Shown one piece after another: positions 50,927 to 58,865 of a stretch of 64,000 nt of DNA. Source of the DNA: Nitrospirota bacterium (GTDB lineage Bacteria > JACPQY01); contig JACPAV010000017.1 of the NCBI GenBank assembly GCA_016180645.1, positions 1 to 64,000 on the forward strand, written 5' to 3'. Position 1 is the stretch's first letter; every line of letters begins with the position of its first letter. A model generated the notes under the pieces. That model did not search any database, had not been told where the DNA came from, and worked only from the letters and a program-made list of their open reading frames with translations. A program made the translations under genes and the position numbers.

Positions 50927-52672
50927 ATGAACGAAATACGGTGGCTGCTGGGATATGTCCGCGTCCAGGCAAGGCCTATTACGTTGGGTCTGACCGCTGC
51001 TGCGCTGATCTCCCCCATCCCCGGAATCATGGCGTGGCTCGTGAGGCCATTCATGGACGGCGTCGTCATCAGCCGCAGCACCCAGCTTCTCGTGACAATT
51101 CCTTTGATTCTTGTAGGGCTGGCGATCTTCAAAAGTCTTATGACCTATTATTACAGTTATTCATTAAATGCAGCCGGGCAAAGACTGGTGGCGGAAATCC
51201 GCAACGATCTCGCCGGCCATTACCACCGGTCATCGATGAGTTTTTTCGACCGAAGCATGTCAGGCGAACTTCTTTCGAGGGTCAGCTATGACGTTTCGCT
51301 GATCGAACGGATCGTCCCGGCCCTGGTGGACCTCATCGCCGCGCCTCTCACCGTTTTCTGGCTGCTCGGGGTGGCGTTCTGGCAGGACTGGAGAATTACG
51401 GCGTTTTCTTTGATCGTGTTTCCCGTGGTTGGATGGGGACTGGCCGTGGCGGCGAAGAAGGTGAAGGCCCGAAGCGGCGTGATCCAGACCAAGGTGGGCG
51501 AACTTCTCAGTCTCCTGGACGAAACGGTGGTGGGGGCGCGGATCGTGAAAGCTTTCAACATGGAACGCGAAGAGACAGATCGGTTTCGCGCGAAAAACGA
51601 AGAAGTCCTGGGTTCCGGCCTCCGAGCTTTGCGCATCGGGGTGCTGACTTCGCCGGCGGCGGAGCTTCTGGGCACGGCGGGTTTCGTGCTCGCCTTGGCA
51701 TTCGGAGCTTGGCGCGTGATCGAAGGGGCGACCACGCCAGGGGCGTTCTCATCCTGCATCACGGCTTTGGCCCTTGTCTACCAGCCGCTCAAGAAGGCCA
51801 GCCGGCTGAACAACGTATTCCCGCCGGCGTTCGCGGCCGCGTCGAGAATTGAGAAATTCCTGAAGATCGAGCCGGAGGTGAAGGAACGGCCCGACCCCGT
51901 CGAGAAGCGAAGTTTCGACCGGGAAATCGTTTTCGAGAACGTTTCCTTCCGGTACGGGGAGCAATGGGCGCTTCAGGACTTCAACCTCAGGATTCGGAAG
52001 GGAGAAGTCGTGGCGCTGGTCGGGTCGAGCGGCGCCGGAAAATCGACGATGGTGAATCTACTTCTCCGATTTTACGACCCGACGCAGGGTCGGATTCTTT
52101 TGGACGACACCGACCTCCGCGATCTCTCGTTCGGATCCCTCCGGGCCCTCGTGTCCCTCGTGACGCAGGATCCGTTCCTCTTCAACACGACCATCGCCAA
52201 GAACGTCTTGTACGGCAGTCCGTCGAAATCAGAGGCCGATCTCCTTGAAGCTTCGAAAGTTGCGCAGTCGCATGGGTTTATCGAAAAACTCCAGAGAGGC
52301 TATGAGACCCTGGCCGGCGAGCGGGGCGGCCGACTCTCCGGCGGAGAACGCCAGAGGATCTCGGTGGCCCGGGCGATCGTGAAGGGTTCGCCCGTTCTTG
52401 TGATGGACGAGGCGACTTCCTCGGTCGATCTCGAAGTTGAGTCCGAAATCCAAAGATCCCTTGCGCCCGTTTTGGAGAGCCGGACAGCGATCATCATCGC
52501 ACACCGGCTCTACTCCCTGCGGAATGTCGGTCGGATCATCGTTCTCGATCACGGGCGGCTCGCAGAGCAGGGATCGCACGAGGAACTCATGGCCCGACAA
52601 GGAGTCTACTTCCGTCTCTACCGTTCCCAACTCGCGGAGGACGAGCGCCTCACGCTCTTCCAGCCCCGGTAA
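50927..52672 (+). CDS. msbA: MsbA-type ABC exporter (lipid A flippase candidate)
   Basis: A 581-residue half-transporter. Six-helix ABC membrane domain (1-310), then an ATPase domain with Walker A GSSGAGKST, Q loop TQDPFLFN, signature LSGGERQRIS, Walker B VLVMDEATSSVD and H loop IIAHRL. Placement 4 bases after lpxB at the end of the lipid A operon supports flipping of lipid A-core across the inner membrane, though other lipid substrates are possible. Confidence 0.92.
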   Translation: MNEIRWLLGYVRVQARPITLGLTAAALISPIPGIMAWLVRPFMDGVVISRSTQLLVTIPLILVGLAIFKSLMTYYYSYSLNAAGQRLVAEIRNDLAGHYHRSSMSFFDRSMSGELLSRVSYDVSLIERIVPALVDLIAAPLTVFWLLGVAFWQDWRITAFSLIVFPVVGWGLAVAAKKVKARSGVIQTKVGELLSLLDETVVGARIVKAFNMEREETDRFRAKNEEVLGSGLRALRIGVLTSPAAELLGTAGFVLALAFGAWRVIEGATTPGAFSSCITALALVYQPLKKASRLNNVFPPAFAAASRIEKFLKIEPEVKERPDPVEKRSFDREIVFENVSFRYGEQWALQDFNLRIRKGEVVALVGSSGAGKSTMVNLLLRFYDPTQGRILLDDTDLRDLSFGSLRALVSLVTQDPFLFNTTIAKNVLYGSPSKSEADLLEASKVAQSHGFIEKLQRGYETLAGERGGRLSGGERQRISVARAIVKGSPVLVMDEATSSVDLEVESEIQRSLAPVLESRTAIIIAHRLYSLRNVGRIIVLDHGRLAEQGSHEELMARQGVYFRLYRSQLAEDERLTLFQPR

Positions 52673-52698
52673 ACCTTCCTACCCGGCCCGCTCGTCAA

Positions 52699-52770
52699 GA
52701 CGCAGGCTGAAGCCTGCGGCTACCGGCGATGTGAATCCTCGGTAGGCGCGGGCTTTAGCCCGCGGAAGAC
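52699..52770. repeat. pair of half palindromes of the composite repeat family
   Basis: GACGCAGGC-TGAA-GCCTGCGGCTACC at 52699-52724 and GGTAGGCGCGGGC-TTTA-GCCCGCG at 52741-52763 face each other. GGCTACC and GGTAGGC are complementary inner ends, so the two hairpins are arranged inside out relative to the GTAG...CTAC copies. It lies between msbA and the RCC1 gene promoter. Confidence 0.65.
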
Positions 52771-52875
52771 GCTCACCGGTTGCCGATGATGCTCCAAGAT
52801 TCATGATGTTCGCGCCGACGATTGTGGACTCCTGCCGTTCACCATGTGCCGCCTCAATGCGGCGGGAAAAGCCGA

Positions 52876-52891
52876 CTGTGATTTAGGTCAC
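52876..52891. promoter_or_regulatory. perfect CRP-type operator upstream of RCC1 lipoprotein
   Basis: TGTGATTTAGGTCACA is an exact TGTGA-N6-TCACA palindrome. A -10-like TAGATT at 52913-52918 with CAGACA as -35 would place the start near 52925, putting the operator centre at about -41.5, the class II CRP activation position. A TTGACA at 52900 is an alternative -35. The leader before ATG 52930 would be only a few bases. A CRP-type regulator with the matching recognition helix is encoded at 27329-28000. Confidence 0.7.
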
Positions 52892-52929
52892 AGACAGCCT
52901 TTGACAACCCGTGTAGATTTCACCACACT

Positions 52930-55900
52930 ATGCGCATGACCCCGAATCGCCTCTCGCCTTTCTTTCTGCTCACGACTTGCCTCTCGCTACTCATCATTCT
53001 TTCCTCCTGCTACCGCAAGTCCTCCGACCTGCCTCCCCGCAAGAGTGCCGGGATCTCCACTTTGGTTCCCCTGGACATTGCCGTTCCGCTCTCGCCCGAG
53101 GTGGCGGCGGCCCTCAACGGGGTGGCGGACGTGGACGGACTGGCGGCGAACGTAACGGTGAACGGTTCGCCCATGGCGGAGGGAGTGCGCGGAGGTGTGC
53201 GAGGTGGAGTTCGCGGCGCCGAGCAGGGCGGGGTGCGCGGCGGAGTGAGAGGCGGCGTTCGAGGAGCGGAACAAGGGGGTGTGCGGGGAGGCGTCCGCGG
53301 CGGAGTAAGGGGGGTGCCGGAGAGGGTTGACGCGGTAGCCGCACCCTTTACGGGTGCGTCCTCGGACGCGGGCATAAAGCCCGCGCCTACCAAGAAATCC
53401 CGTCACGTAGCCAAACGTCAGGCGTCGGGCGCTCCCGAACTCGAATATTTCTTCGAAGTGTCGATTGACATCCCGCCCGAGGGCTTCCTGGATGGCAAGA
53501 ACGATTTCAAGACCACGATCCGTCCGGCGAGCGAGGACGTGCCGCTCGTGGAAGTCAGCACGCCGGTAACGATCAAGATTCCCGCGCCCTCCGAGGATGG
53601 TGCCCCTCCTGCCGCGGGTGGGGGTGGTTTCCCTCTCGAGGTTGAGGAGACCCCCATCGCCGCCAAGGACATCCAGCTTCCCAAGTCCGAGGGATCGACG
53701 GTCTCGACGCTGGTGAAGGTCTCGGTGGCCATCCAAGAGGCGAAGGCGAGCGGGGCGACGGGGAAGGACCTCTTTTCCCAGGCAATCACCAAGACGAAGG
53801 ACGTGAGTTACAAGCCCTCTGAGGAGCAGGTGAAGGCCACGTTCAAGACCCTCGCCCAGGACCTCAAGGCGACGGTGATCGCGCAGATCAAGGCGGAGAT
53901 GGCGGAGCTTGAGGCGCTGGGAGTCGAAGGCTATACGTTCTCCGTCGAAGAGCTGGAGTCTGTCGAGATCGACGTGGAGGTGGACCTGACGGCGCCCGAG
54001 ACCATCGCCTCCATCAGTCCCGACGCCGCCGAGGAGGGGGTTCCCATCACCCTCACCGCCTCCTGTTTTGACTCCTCCGAGATTCAGTCCGTAGGGGCGC
54101 GGCATGCCGCGCCCGTCCACCGCCAGGCTGAGACGGACGAGTCCTGCACCTTTGTATGTTCGGTGAACGGCGAACCCTTCGAGTACTGCGCCTCCGGCGA
54201 GTCGGTGACGCTGCCGGCGGGAACCTACACCCTTCTTGTGGCCGCGGAGGACGAGCTGGGGAACCGGGACGAATCGCCCGTCGAGATCACCTTCACCGTG
54301 GTTCCGGGAGGCTCCTTCACCTGCGGGAACGACCTCTGCGAGCCGGGCGAGAGCGAGACGACCTGTCCCGCCGACTGCCTGGCCGTCTGTGGGGATTCCA
54401 TCTGCGAGGACGACGAGACGGTGGAGACCTGTCCCCAAGATTGCGACGTGACCGCCCCTGAGACGGAGATTACCGTGAAGCCCTTCCTGATCTCGAACTC
54501 CACCTCCGCCGCCTTCGAGTTTACCTGCGCTGACGCGGTAGGCGCACCCTTTACGGGTGCGTCTTCGGACGCAGGCGTAAAGCCTGCGGCTACCTGCGTT
54601 TTCTTCTGCCAACTCGACATCGGCACCCCCGAACCGTGCACCTCGCCCTTCAGCGCCACCGTCGGCGAGGGATTCCACACCTTCGCCGTCTACGCCGAGG
54701 ACGAATCGGGCAACGCGGACGACTCCTGGGCGTACTACGACTGGACGGTGGACCTCACCGCGTCCGACACCCAGATCCTCACCGGTCCCGCCGGTTACAC
54801 GGACGAGACGACGGCCACGTTCACGTTCAAGAGCGCGGACACAGGCGTCATCGGTTTCGAGTGCTCGTTGGACGGGGGCGCCTGGCAGGGCTGTTCCTCG
54901 CCGTACACCGCCCCGTACTCCCTCGATGCGGGGGAGCACACGTTCTTCGTTCGTGCCTACGACTCGGCGAACAACCCGGATGCCTCCCCGGCGGGGTACG
55001 CGTGGACCATCGATCTGACGCCCCCCGGCGTCTTCTTCTACAGCGGTCCCGATACGGTCACGAACGCGAGCACGGCCACGTTCGACTTCGATTCGACGGA
55101 TACAAGCGTGGAGTTCTTCACCTGCTCCCTCGACGACGGTCCCGAGATCGACTGCGATGCGCCCTACACCGTTCCGGTGACGCTCACCGAGGGCCTCCAC
55201 TGGTTCATCCTGATCGGGTACGACGTGGCGGGCAACCCGTCGTCCGCCGTGGGCTACCTCTGGATCGTGGACCAGACCCCGCCCGGCGCCGTGATCGGCT
55301 ACCCCGCGAACGCCGGGAGCTACGCCTCGGCCTCCGTCACCTCCATCACCGGCACGGCGAGCGACACGGACTCCAGCGTCCTCTTTGTCGAGATCAGCCT
55401 CAAGAGCTCAGACAACTATTACTTCGATGGATCGAGCTGGGTGACCCCCGAAACGTGGCTGATGGCGGACATCACGCCCGACCCGTCTGGGACGGATACC
55501 TGGTCCTACGACCTCCTCAGTTCGCTCTCGCCCGACAGCTACACCCTCAAGGCCGTCGCCACGGACGAGGCGTACAACGAGCAGGCCACTCCGGATCAGA
55601 TCACCTTCACCATCAGCGGGGGAGGGGATACCACCGCGCCGACCTTCGCCGGCCTCGATTCCACCAGCACCGTTTCATCGACCGAGCTCAATCTTGCGTG
55701 GATCGCCGCGTCGGACGCCGTGAGTCTTCCGGGCAACATCAGCTACGACATCTGCGAATCCACCACGCAGGGCGCCTGCGTCAGCACCTTCACGGTGAAC
55801 GCCAGCGTCGTCGGCGTCACCACCACCAACCGCACTGGATTGACCCCTTCGACCACCTACTACTACGTCGTCCGCGCCCGCGACGAGGCAGCCAACACCG

Positions 55901-58134
55901 ACACGAACGTCGTCGAACTGGGCGCCGTCACCGCCGCCGGAGGCCCGCCCACCGGCGTCGCCGTGGCGATCACCAACCACCTTGGCGACCACACCTGTAG
56001 CCTATCCGCCTCAGGCGGAGTCCAATGCTGGGGACTCAACGGTAATGGTCAGCTCGGGGACGGGACAGTGGTCAACAAGTCGACTCCGGTGGCTGTGTCC
56101 ACGCTGACCGCGGCCGCCGCCGTCGCGGCTGGGCAATATCACACCTGCGCGCTGGGATCGGACGGCACGGTCCAATGCTGGGGATTCAATACTTCGGGTC
56201 AGTTAGGGGACGGGACGACGCTGAACAAGACAACCCCCGTGGCTGTCTCGACGCTCAGCGGTGTCGTCGCCTTGGCGGGAGGGAACGCTCACACTTGCGC
56301 GCTCGGCTCGGATGGCACGGTCAAATGCTGGGGATACAACACCTATGGTGGGCTAGGGGACGGAACGACGGTGAACAAATCCACGCCCGTGGCTGTGAGC
56401 CCAGTCACGAACACCTTGGCCGTCGCCCTCGCGTGCGGGAACACCCACACCTGCGCGCTCGGCTCGGACGGGACGGTCCGATGCTGGGGATACAATGGCA
56501 ACGGTCAGATTGGGGACGGGACGACAGGCGATAAATTGACTCCCGTGGACGTCTCCTCGCTCAGCGGTGCCATCGCCGTCGTGGGAGCGGACTTTCACAC
56601 TTGCGCGCTCGGCTCGGACGGCACGGTCAAGTGCTGGGGTTTCAATGGTTCGGGTCAGCTAGGGGATGGGACGACGGGCGACAAATCGACTCCCGTGGCC
56701 GTGTCCACACTGAGCGCGGCTGTCGCCGTCGCGGCAGGGGGCAATCACACCTGCGCGCTCGGCTCGGACGGCACGGTCAAGTGCTGGGGATTGAATATGG
56801 ATGGTCAGCTTGGCGACGGGACGAACGCCGATTCATCCACCCCCGTGGCCGTGTCGACGCTCAGCGATGCGATTGCCATCGCGGGGGGCCACGATCACAC
56901 CTGTTCCCTTCTTTCCGACGGCACGGTGAAGTGCTGGGGGTACAATGCCAGTGGTCAGCTCGGGGACGGGACGTCGGCGGATAAGTTCACTCCCGTCGCC
57001 GTCACCTCCCTCACCGGCACGGTCGGCGTCAAGCGCCCCGCTCCCGCCGAGGGCGGCGGGACAGGCCGGCCCTTCCGCGAAGGGATCTCGGGGCGGCACG
57101 GCTATCACGCCTGCGCACTTCTGTCGGATGGCACGGTCAAATGCTGGGGCAATACCAGTAACATCTTGGGTTATCTCGGAGACGGCACCACCGTGGGCAA
57201 CGTGACGCCGGTAGCCGTCAGCTCCTTGTCCAACGCCGTTGCCGTGGCGGCTGGATATGACCAAAGCTGCGCACTTCTGTCGGACGGCACGATCAAATGC
57301 TGGGGGCATGGCGGGTACGGCCAACTCGGGGACGGGACAACGGCGGATCAAGTGACGCCGGTAGCTGTAGCCTCAATCTCGACCGCGATCGCCGTTGCGA
57401 CGGGGGATAGCTTCGCGTGCTCGCTCCTGTCGGACGGGACGGTTAAGTGCTGGGGGTGGAACGCCTACGGCCAGCTAGGGGACGGTACGACAACCGACAA
57501 GACAACTCCAGTCGCCGTAACCTCTCTCTCGGATGCCGTGGCCATCGCGGCTGGAGGCTATTTCCACTGTTCGCTCCTTGCGGACGGAACCGTCAAGTGC
57601 TGGGGCTACAATGCCACCGGTCAGCTTGGCGATGGGACGAACACGGATGCGTCCATTCCCGTCACCGTCAGCACCCTCACAAATGCCGTGGCCGTGTCGG
57701 CCGGCTACGACCACGCCTGCGCACTCCTCTCGGACGGGACAGCCAGGTGCTGGGGCCTCAACCTGCAAGGCAGACTTGGGGATGGTACAACCATCGACAA
57801 GTCCACCCCCGTAGCCGTCAGTTCGCTGTCGAATGCCGTAGCCGTAGACGCAGGGGGCGGTCACACATGCGCGCTCCTCTCGGACGGGACGGTGAACTGC
57901 TGGGGGTACAACGGCAGCGGCACTCTCGGGGATGGGACGAGCGCGAGTAAGTCCACCCCCGTCGCCGTCAGCACCCTTACGAATGTCGTGGCCGTCATGG
58001 CGGGAGGCTACAATACCTGTTCCATTCTCTCTGACGGAACGGCTCGATGCTGGGGCCGCAACCAAGACGGCCAACTTGGCGACGGCACCACCACCAACGC
58101 CCTCACCCCCGTCCCGGTCACGAATCTTCCGTGA
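52930..58134 (+). CDS. giant RCC1-repeat lipoprotein (1734 residues)
   Basis: Lipobox IILSSC near residue 30, so an anchored surface or periplasmic lipoprotein. Then a GGVR tandem-repeat segment (about 85-130), a helical part (about 270-345), Cys-rich motifs CGNDLCEPGESETTCPADC and CGDSICEDDETVETCPQDC, several Ig-like units beginning DLTAPET or DQTPPG, and a fibronectin III-like unit (about 905-1000). From about residue 1018 come 14 RCC1 repeats of about 50 residues with the pattern HTCALGSDGTVKCWGxNxxG-QLGDGT, each with two cysteines. Repeats 1-7 and 8-14 are split by a DNA-repeat-derived linker, suggesting two seven-blade propellers. No enzyme motif seen; likely adhesive or carbohydrate/protein-binding. 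Confidence 0.9.
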   Translation: MRMTPNRLSPFFLLTTCLSLLIILSSCYRKSSDLPPRKSAGISTLVPLDIAVPLSPEVAAALNGVADVDGLAANVTVNGSPMAEGVRGGVRGGVRGAEQGGVRGGVRGGVRGAEQGGVRGGVRGGVRGVPERVDAVAAPFTGASSDAGIKPAPTKKSRHVAKRQASGAPELEYFFEVSIDIPPEGFLDGKNDFKTTIRPASEDVPLVEVSTPVTIKIPAPSEDGAPPAAGGGGFPLEVEETPIAAKDIQLPKSEGSTVSTLVKVSVAIQEAKASGATGKDLFSQAITKTKDVSYKPSEEQVKATFKTLAQDLKATVIAQIKAEMAELEALGVEGYTFSVEELESVEIDVEVDLTAPETIASISPDAAEEGVPITLTASCFDSSEIQSVGARHAAPVHRQAETDESCTFVCSVNGEPFEYCASGESVTLPAGTYTLLVAAEDELGNRDESPVEITFTVVPGGSFTCGNDLCEPGESETTCPADCLAVCGDSICEDDETVETCPQDCDVTAPETEITVKPFLISNSTSAAFEFTCADAVGAPFTGASSDAGVKPAATCVFFCQLDIGTPEPCTSPFSATVGEGFHTFAVYAEDESGNADDSWAYYDWTVDLTASDTQILTGPAGYTDETTATFTFKSADTGVIGFECSLDGGAWQGCSSPYTAPYSLDAGEHTFFVRAYDSANNPDASPAGYAWTIDLTPPGVFFYSGPDTVTNASTATFDFDSTDTSVEFFTCSLDDGPEIDCDAPYTVPVTLTEGLHWFILIGYDVAGNPSSAVGYLWIVDQTPPGAVIGYPANAGSYASASVTSITGTASDTDSSVLFVEISLKSSDNYYFDGSSWVTPETWLMADITPDPSGTDTWSYDLLSSLSPDSYTLKAVATDEAYNEQATPDQITFTISGGGDTTAPTFAGLDSTSTVSSTELNLAWIAASDAVSLPGNISYDICESTTQGACVSTFTVNASVVGVTTTNRTGLTPSTTYYYVVRARDEAANTDTNVVELGAVTAAGGPPTGVAVAITNHLGDHTCSLSASGGVQCWGLNGNGQLGDGTVVNKSTPVAVSTLTAAAAVAAGQYHTCALGSDGTVQCWGFNTSGQLGDGTTLNKTTPVAVSTLSGVVALAGGNAHTCALGSDGTVKCWGYNTYGGLGDGTTVNKSTPVAVSPVTNTLAVALACGNTHTCALGSDGTVRCWGYNGNGQIGDGTTGDKLTPVDVSSLSGAIAVVGADFHTCALGSDGTVKCWGFNGSGQLGDGTTGDKSTPVAVSTLSAAVAVAAGGNHTCALGSDGTVKCWGLNMDGQLGDGTNADSSTPVAVSTLSDAIAIAGGHDHTCSLLSDGTVKCWGYNASGQLGDGTSADKFTPVAVTSLTGTVGVKRPAPAEGGGTGRPFREGISGRHGYHACALLSDGTVKCWGNTSNILGYLGDGTTVGNVTPVAVSSLSNAVAVAAGYDQSCALLSDGTIKCWGHGGYGQLGDGTTADQVTPVAVASISTAIAVATGDSFACSLLSDGTVKCWGWNAYGQLGDGTTTDKTTPVAVTSLSDAVAIAAGGYFHCSLLADGTVKCWGYNATGQLGDGTNTDASIPVTVSTLTNAVAVSAGYDHACALLSDGTARCWGLNLQGRLGDGTTIDKSTPVAVSSLSNAVAVDAGGGHTCALLSDGTVNCWGYNGSGTLGDGTSASKSTPVAVSTLTNVVAVMAGGYNTCSILSDGTARCWGRNQDGQLGDGTTTNALTPVPVTNLP
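53182..53316. repeat. tandem repeat encoding GGVRGGVRG units in the RCC1 lipoprotein
   Basis: Three longer units, each RGGVRGGVRGGVRG plus AEQG or VPER, are encoded by near-identical DNA of 36-42 bases. Codons vary (GTGCGC, GTGCGA, GTTCGC), so the array is partly diverged. It probably forms a flexible spacer after the lipid anchor. Confidence 0.75.
53334..53391. repeat. composite palindromic repeat, in frame in RCC1 lipoprotein
   Basis: Outer GGTAG...CTACC, inner hairpins GCACCC-TTTA-GGGTGC-like and CGCGGGC-ATAAA-GCCCGCG, and a central GCGTCC-TC-GGACGC that can pair alternatively. Translated as AAPFTGASSDAGIKPAPT without breaking the frame. Confidence 0.8.
54091..54120. repeat. partial composite repeat in RCC1 lipoprotein
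   Basis: GTAGGGGCGCGGC-AT-GCCGCGCCC: a 9-bp perfect stem starting with the GTAG end of the repeat family but lacking the second half. Translated as VGARHAAPVH, interrupting an Ig-like unit between SEIQS and the following TFVCSVN. Confidence 0.65.
54537..54594. repeat. composite palindromic repeat, in frame in RCC1 lipoprotein
   Basis: The second full copy in the gene, translated as VGAPFTGASSDAGVKPAAT. Hairpin 1 is the same as at 53334 (GCACCC/GGGTGC); hairpin 2 is changed on both sides from CGCGGGC/GCCCGCG to CGCAGGC/GCCTGCG, i.e. with compensatory substitutions. Confidence 0.8.
57028..57103. repeat. composite palindrome at the boundary of RCC1 repeats 7 and 8
   Basis: Outer CGCCCCG (57034-57040) pairs with CGGGGCG (57089-57095); inside are CCCGCC...GGCGGG and CCCTTC-CGC-GAAGGG hairpins. 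It replaces the end of RCC1 repeat 7 with the text KRPAPAEGGGTGRPFREG and keeps the frame. Confidence 0.7.
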
Positions 58135-58155
58135 ACCTGCGATCGGACGAGCCTT

Positions 58156-58240
58156 CGTAGGGGAGACTTCGTAGGGGAGCAGCTTTAGCTGCTCCCTCCT
58201 CTTGGGAGGACTTGGGAGGACCTAAAGGTCCTCCCCTACA
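58156..58240. repeat. composite palindromic repeat downstream of RCC1 gene
   Basis: A truncated CGTAGGGGAG (58156-58165) precedes a complete copy at 58170-58240: GTAGGGGAG...CTCCCCTAC with hairpins GGAGCAGC-TTTA-GCTGCTCC and GGAGGACC-TAAA-GGTCCTCC. Same class as 10-70 with different stem sequences. Confidence 0.78.
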
Positions 58241-58254
58241 ATTCATCCGCTTCG

Positions 58255-58554
58255 TTGCACTACACCTGTTCCCTTCTCTCCGACGGCACCGTCAACTGCT
58301 GGGGGTCCAATCTGTACGGCCAACTCGGCGATCGCGCTGAGCGCGACTCGCGCCCCGCTCAGCGGGACGACGGCGAACAGATTGACACCGGTTCCGGTGC
58401 CCAATCTTCCGTGACCCGTGGTCCGTTCTTCGTAGCGTCCGGTTTCATACCGGACGATCTTCCGCCCCGTGTAGAACGGGGCGCTACGAGTTCTTCTTGC
58501 GCGCCACTGGCCACGTCCTCCCTCACCCCGGTCTCCGCAACAAGCTTGCCCTGA
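58255..58554 (+). pseudogene. remnants of RCC1-repeat gene ends, broken by palindromic repeats
   Basis: At 58258-58332 one RCC1 repeat is readable (YTCSLLSDGTVNCWGSNLYG then QLGD) and then decays. At about 58378-58414 the text LTPVPVPNLP-stop mirrors the end of the main gene (LTPVPVTNLP-stop). At 58519-58554 a third tail reads SLTPVSATSLP-stop. Palindromic repeats sit between the fragments. This looks like two duplicated gene ends degraded by repeat insertion and deletion. Confidence 0.7.
58431..58488. repeat. composite palindromic repeat
   Basis: Outer CGTAGCG...CGCTACG; inner hairpins CGTCCGGT-TTCAT-ACCGGACG and CGCCCCGT-GTAGA-ACGGGGCG joined by ATCTTC. The clearest example of the GTAG - hairpin - linker - hairpin - CTAC layout. 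Confidence 0.8.
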
Positions 58555-58580
58555 CCGGGCGGCGAGAGTAAGATCAAACC

Positions 58581-58835
58581 ATGGATACAAAGAACGGGCG
58601 TCGGATCACCGACCACCAACTCATCACGGTTTTCAAGGGCATCGATTCCAGACTGCGCAAGCTGGAGGTGCTTCCCGGCCAGGTCCAGCAACTTCACAAG
58701 CAAATGGGGCTTGTGGTTGACCGCCTGGATCGGCTCATTGAGGAAGTTGTCCGCTCCCGGACCTTCGATGCCGGCAAATCCCAGCAATTGGAGAGACGAG
58801 TCGAAGCTCTCGAGAAAAGAGCATCGGATTCCTGA
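58581..58835 (+). CDS. small coiled-coil protein, function unknown
   Basis: An 84-residue protein. Two amphipathic helical stretches (FKGIDSRLRKLEVLPGQVQQ and QQLERRVEALEKR) suggest a coiled coil. ATG with a weak purine-rich GGCGAGAGTAAG about 10 bases upstream. Composition is protein-like and no overlapping gene explains it, but no family is recognised. Convergent with the beta-CASP nuclease. Confidence 0.55.
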   Translation: MDTKNGRRITDHQLITVFKGIDSRLRKLEVLPGQVQQLHKQMGLVVDRLDRLIEEVVRSRTFDAGKSQQLERRVEALEKRASDS

Positions 58836-58865
58836 GAAGCGCCCTCCCAGCCCACCGTACTCTCG

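Noticed and set aside
53182-53316. CRISPR array
   Set aside because: The repeat units are coding, contiguous and without unique spacers; they encode GGVR tandem peptides.
52987-55200. 737-codon minus-strand frame opposite the RCC1 lipoprotein
   Set aside because: Highly Arg/Gly/His-rich text with no family pattern; it is the antisense of a GC-rich coding strand that carries recognisable domains.
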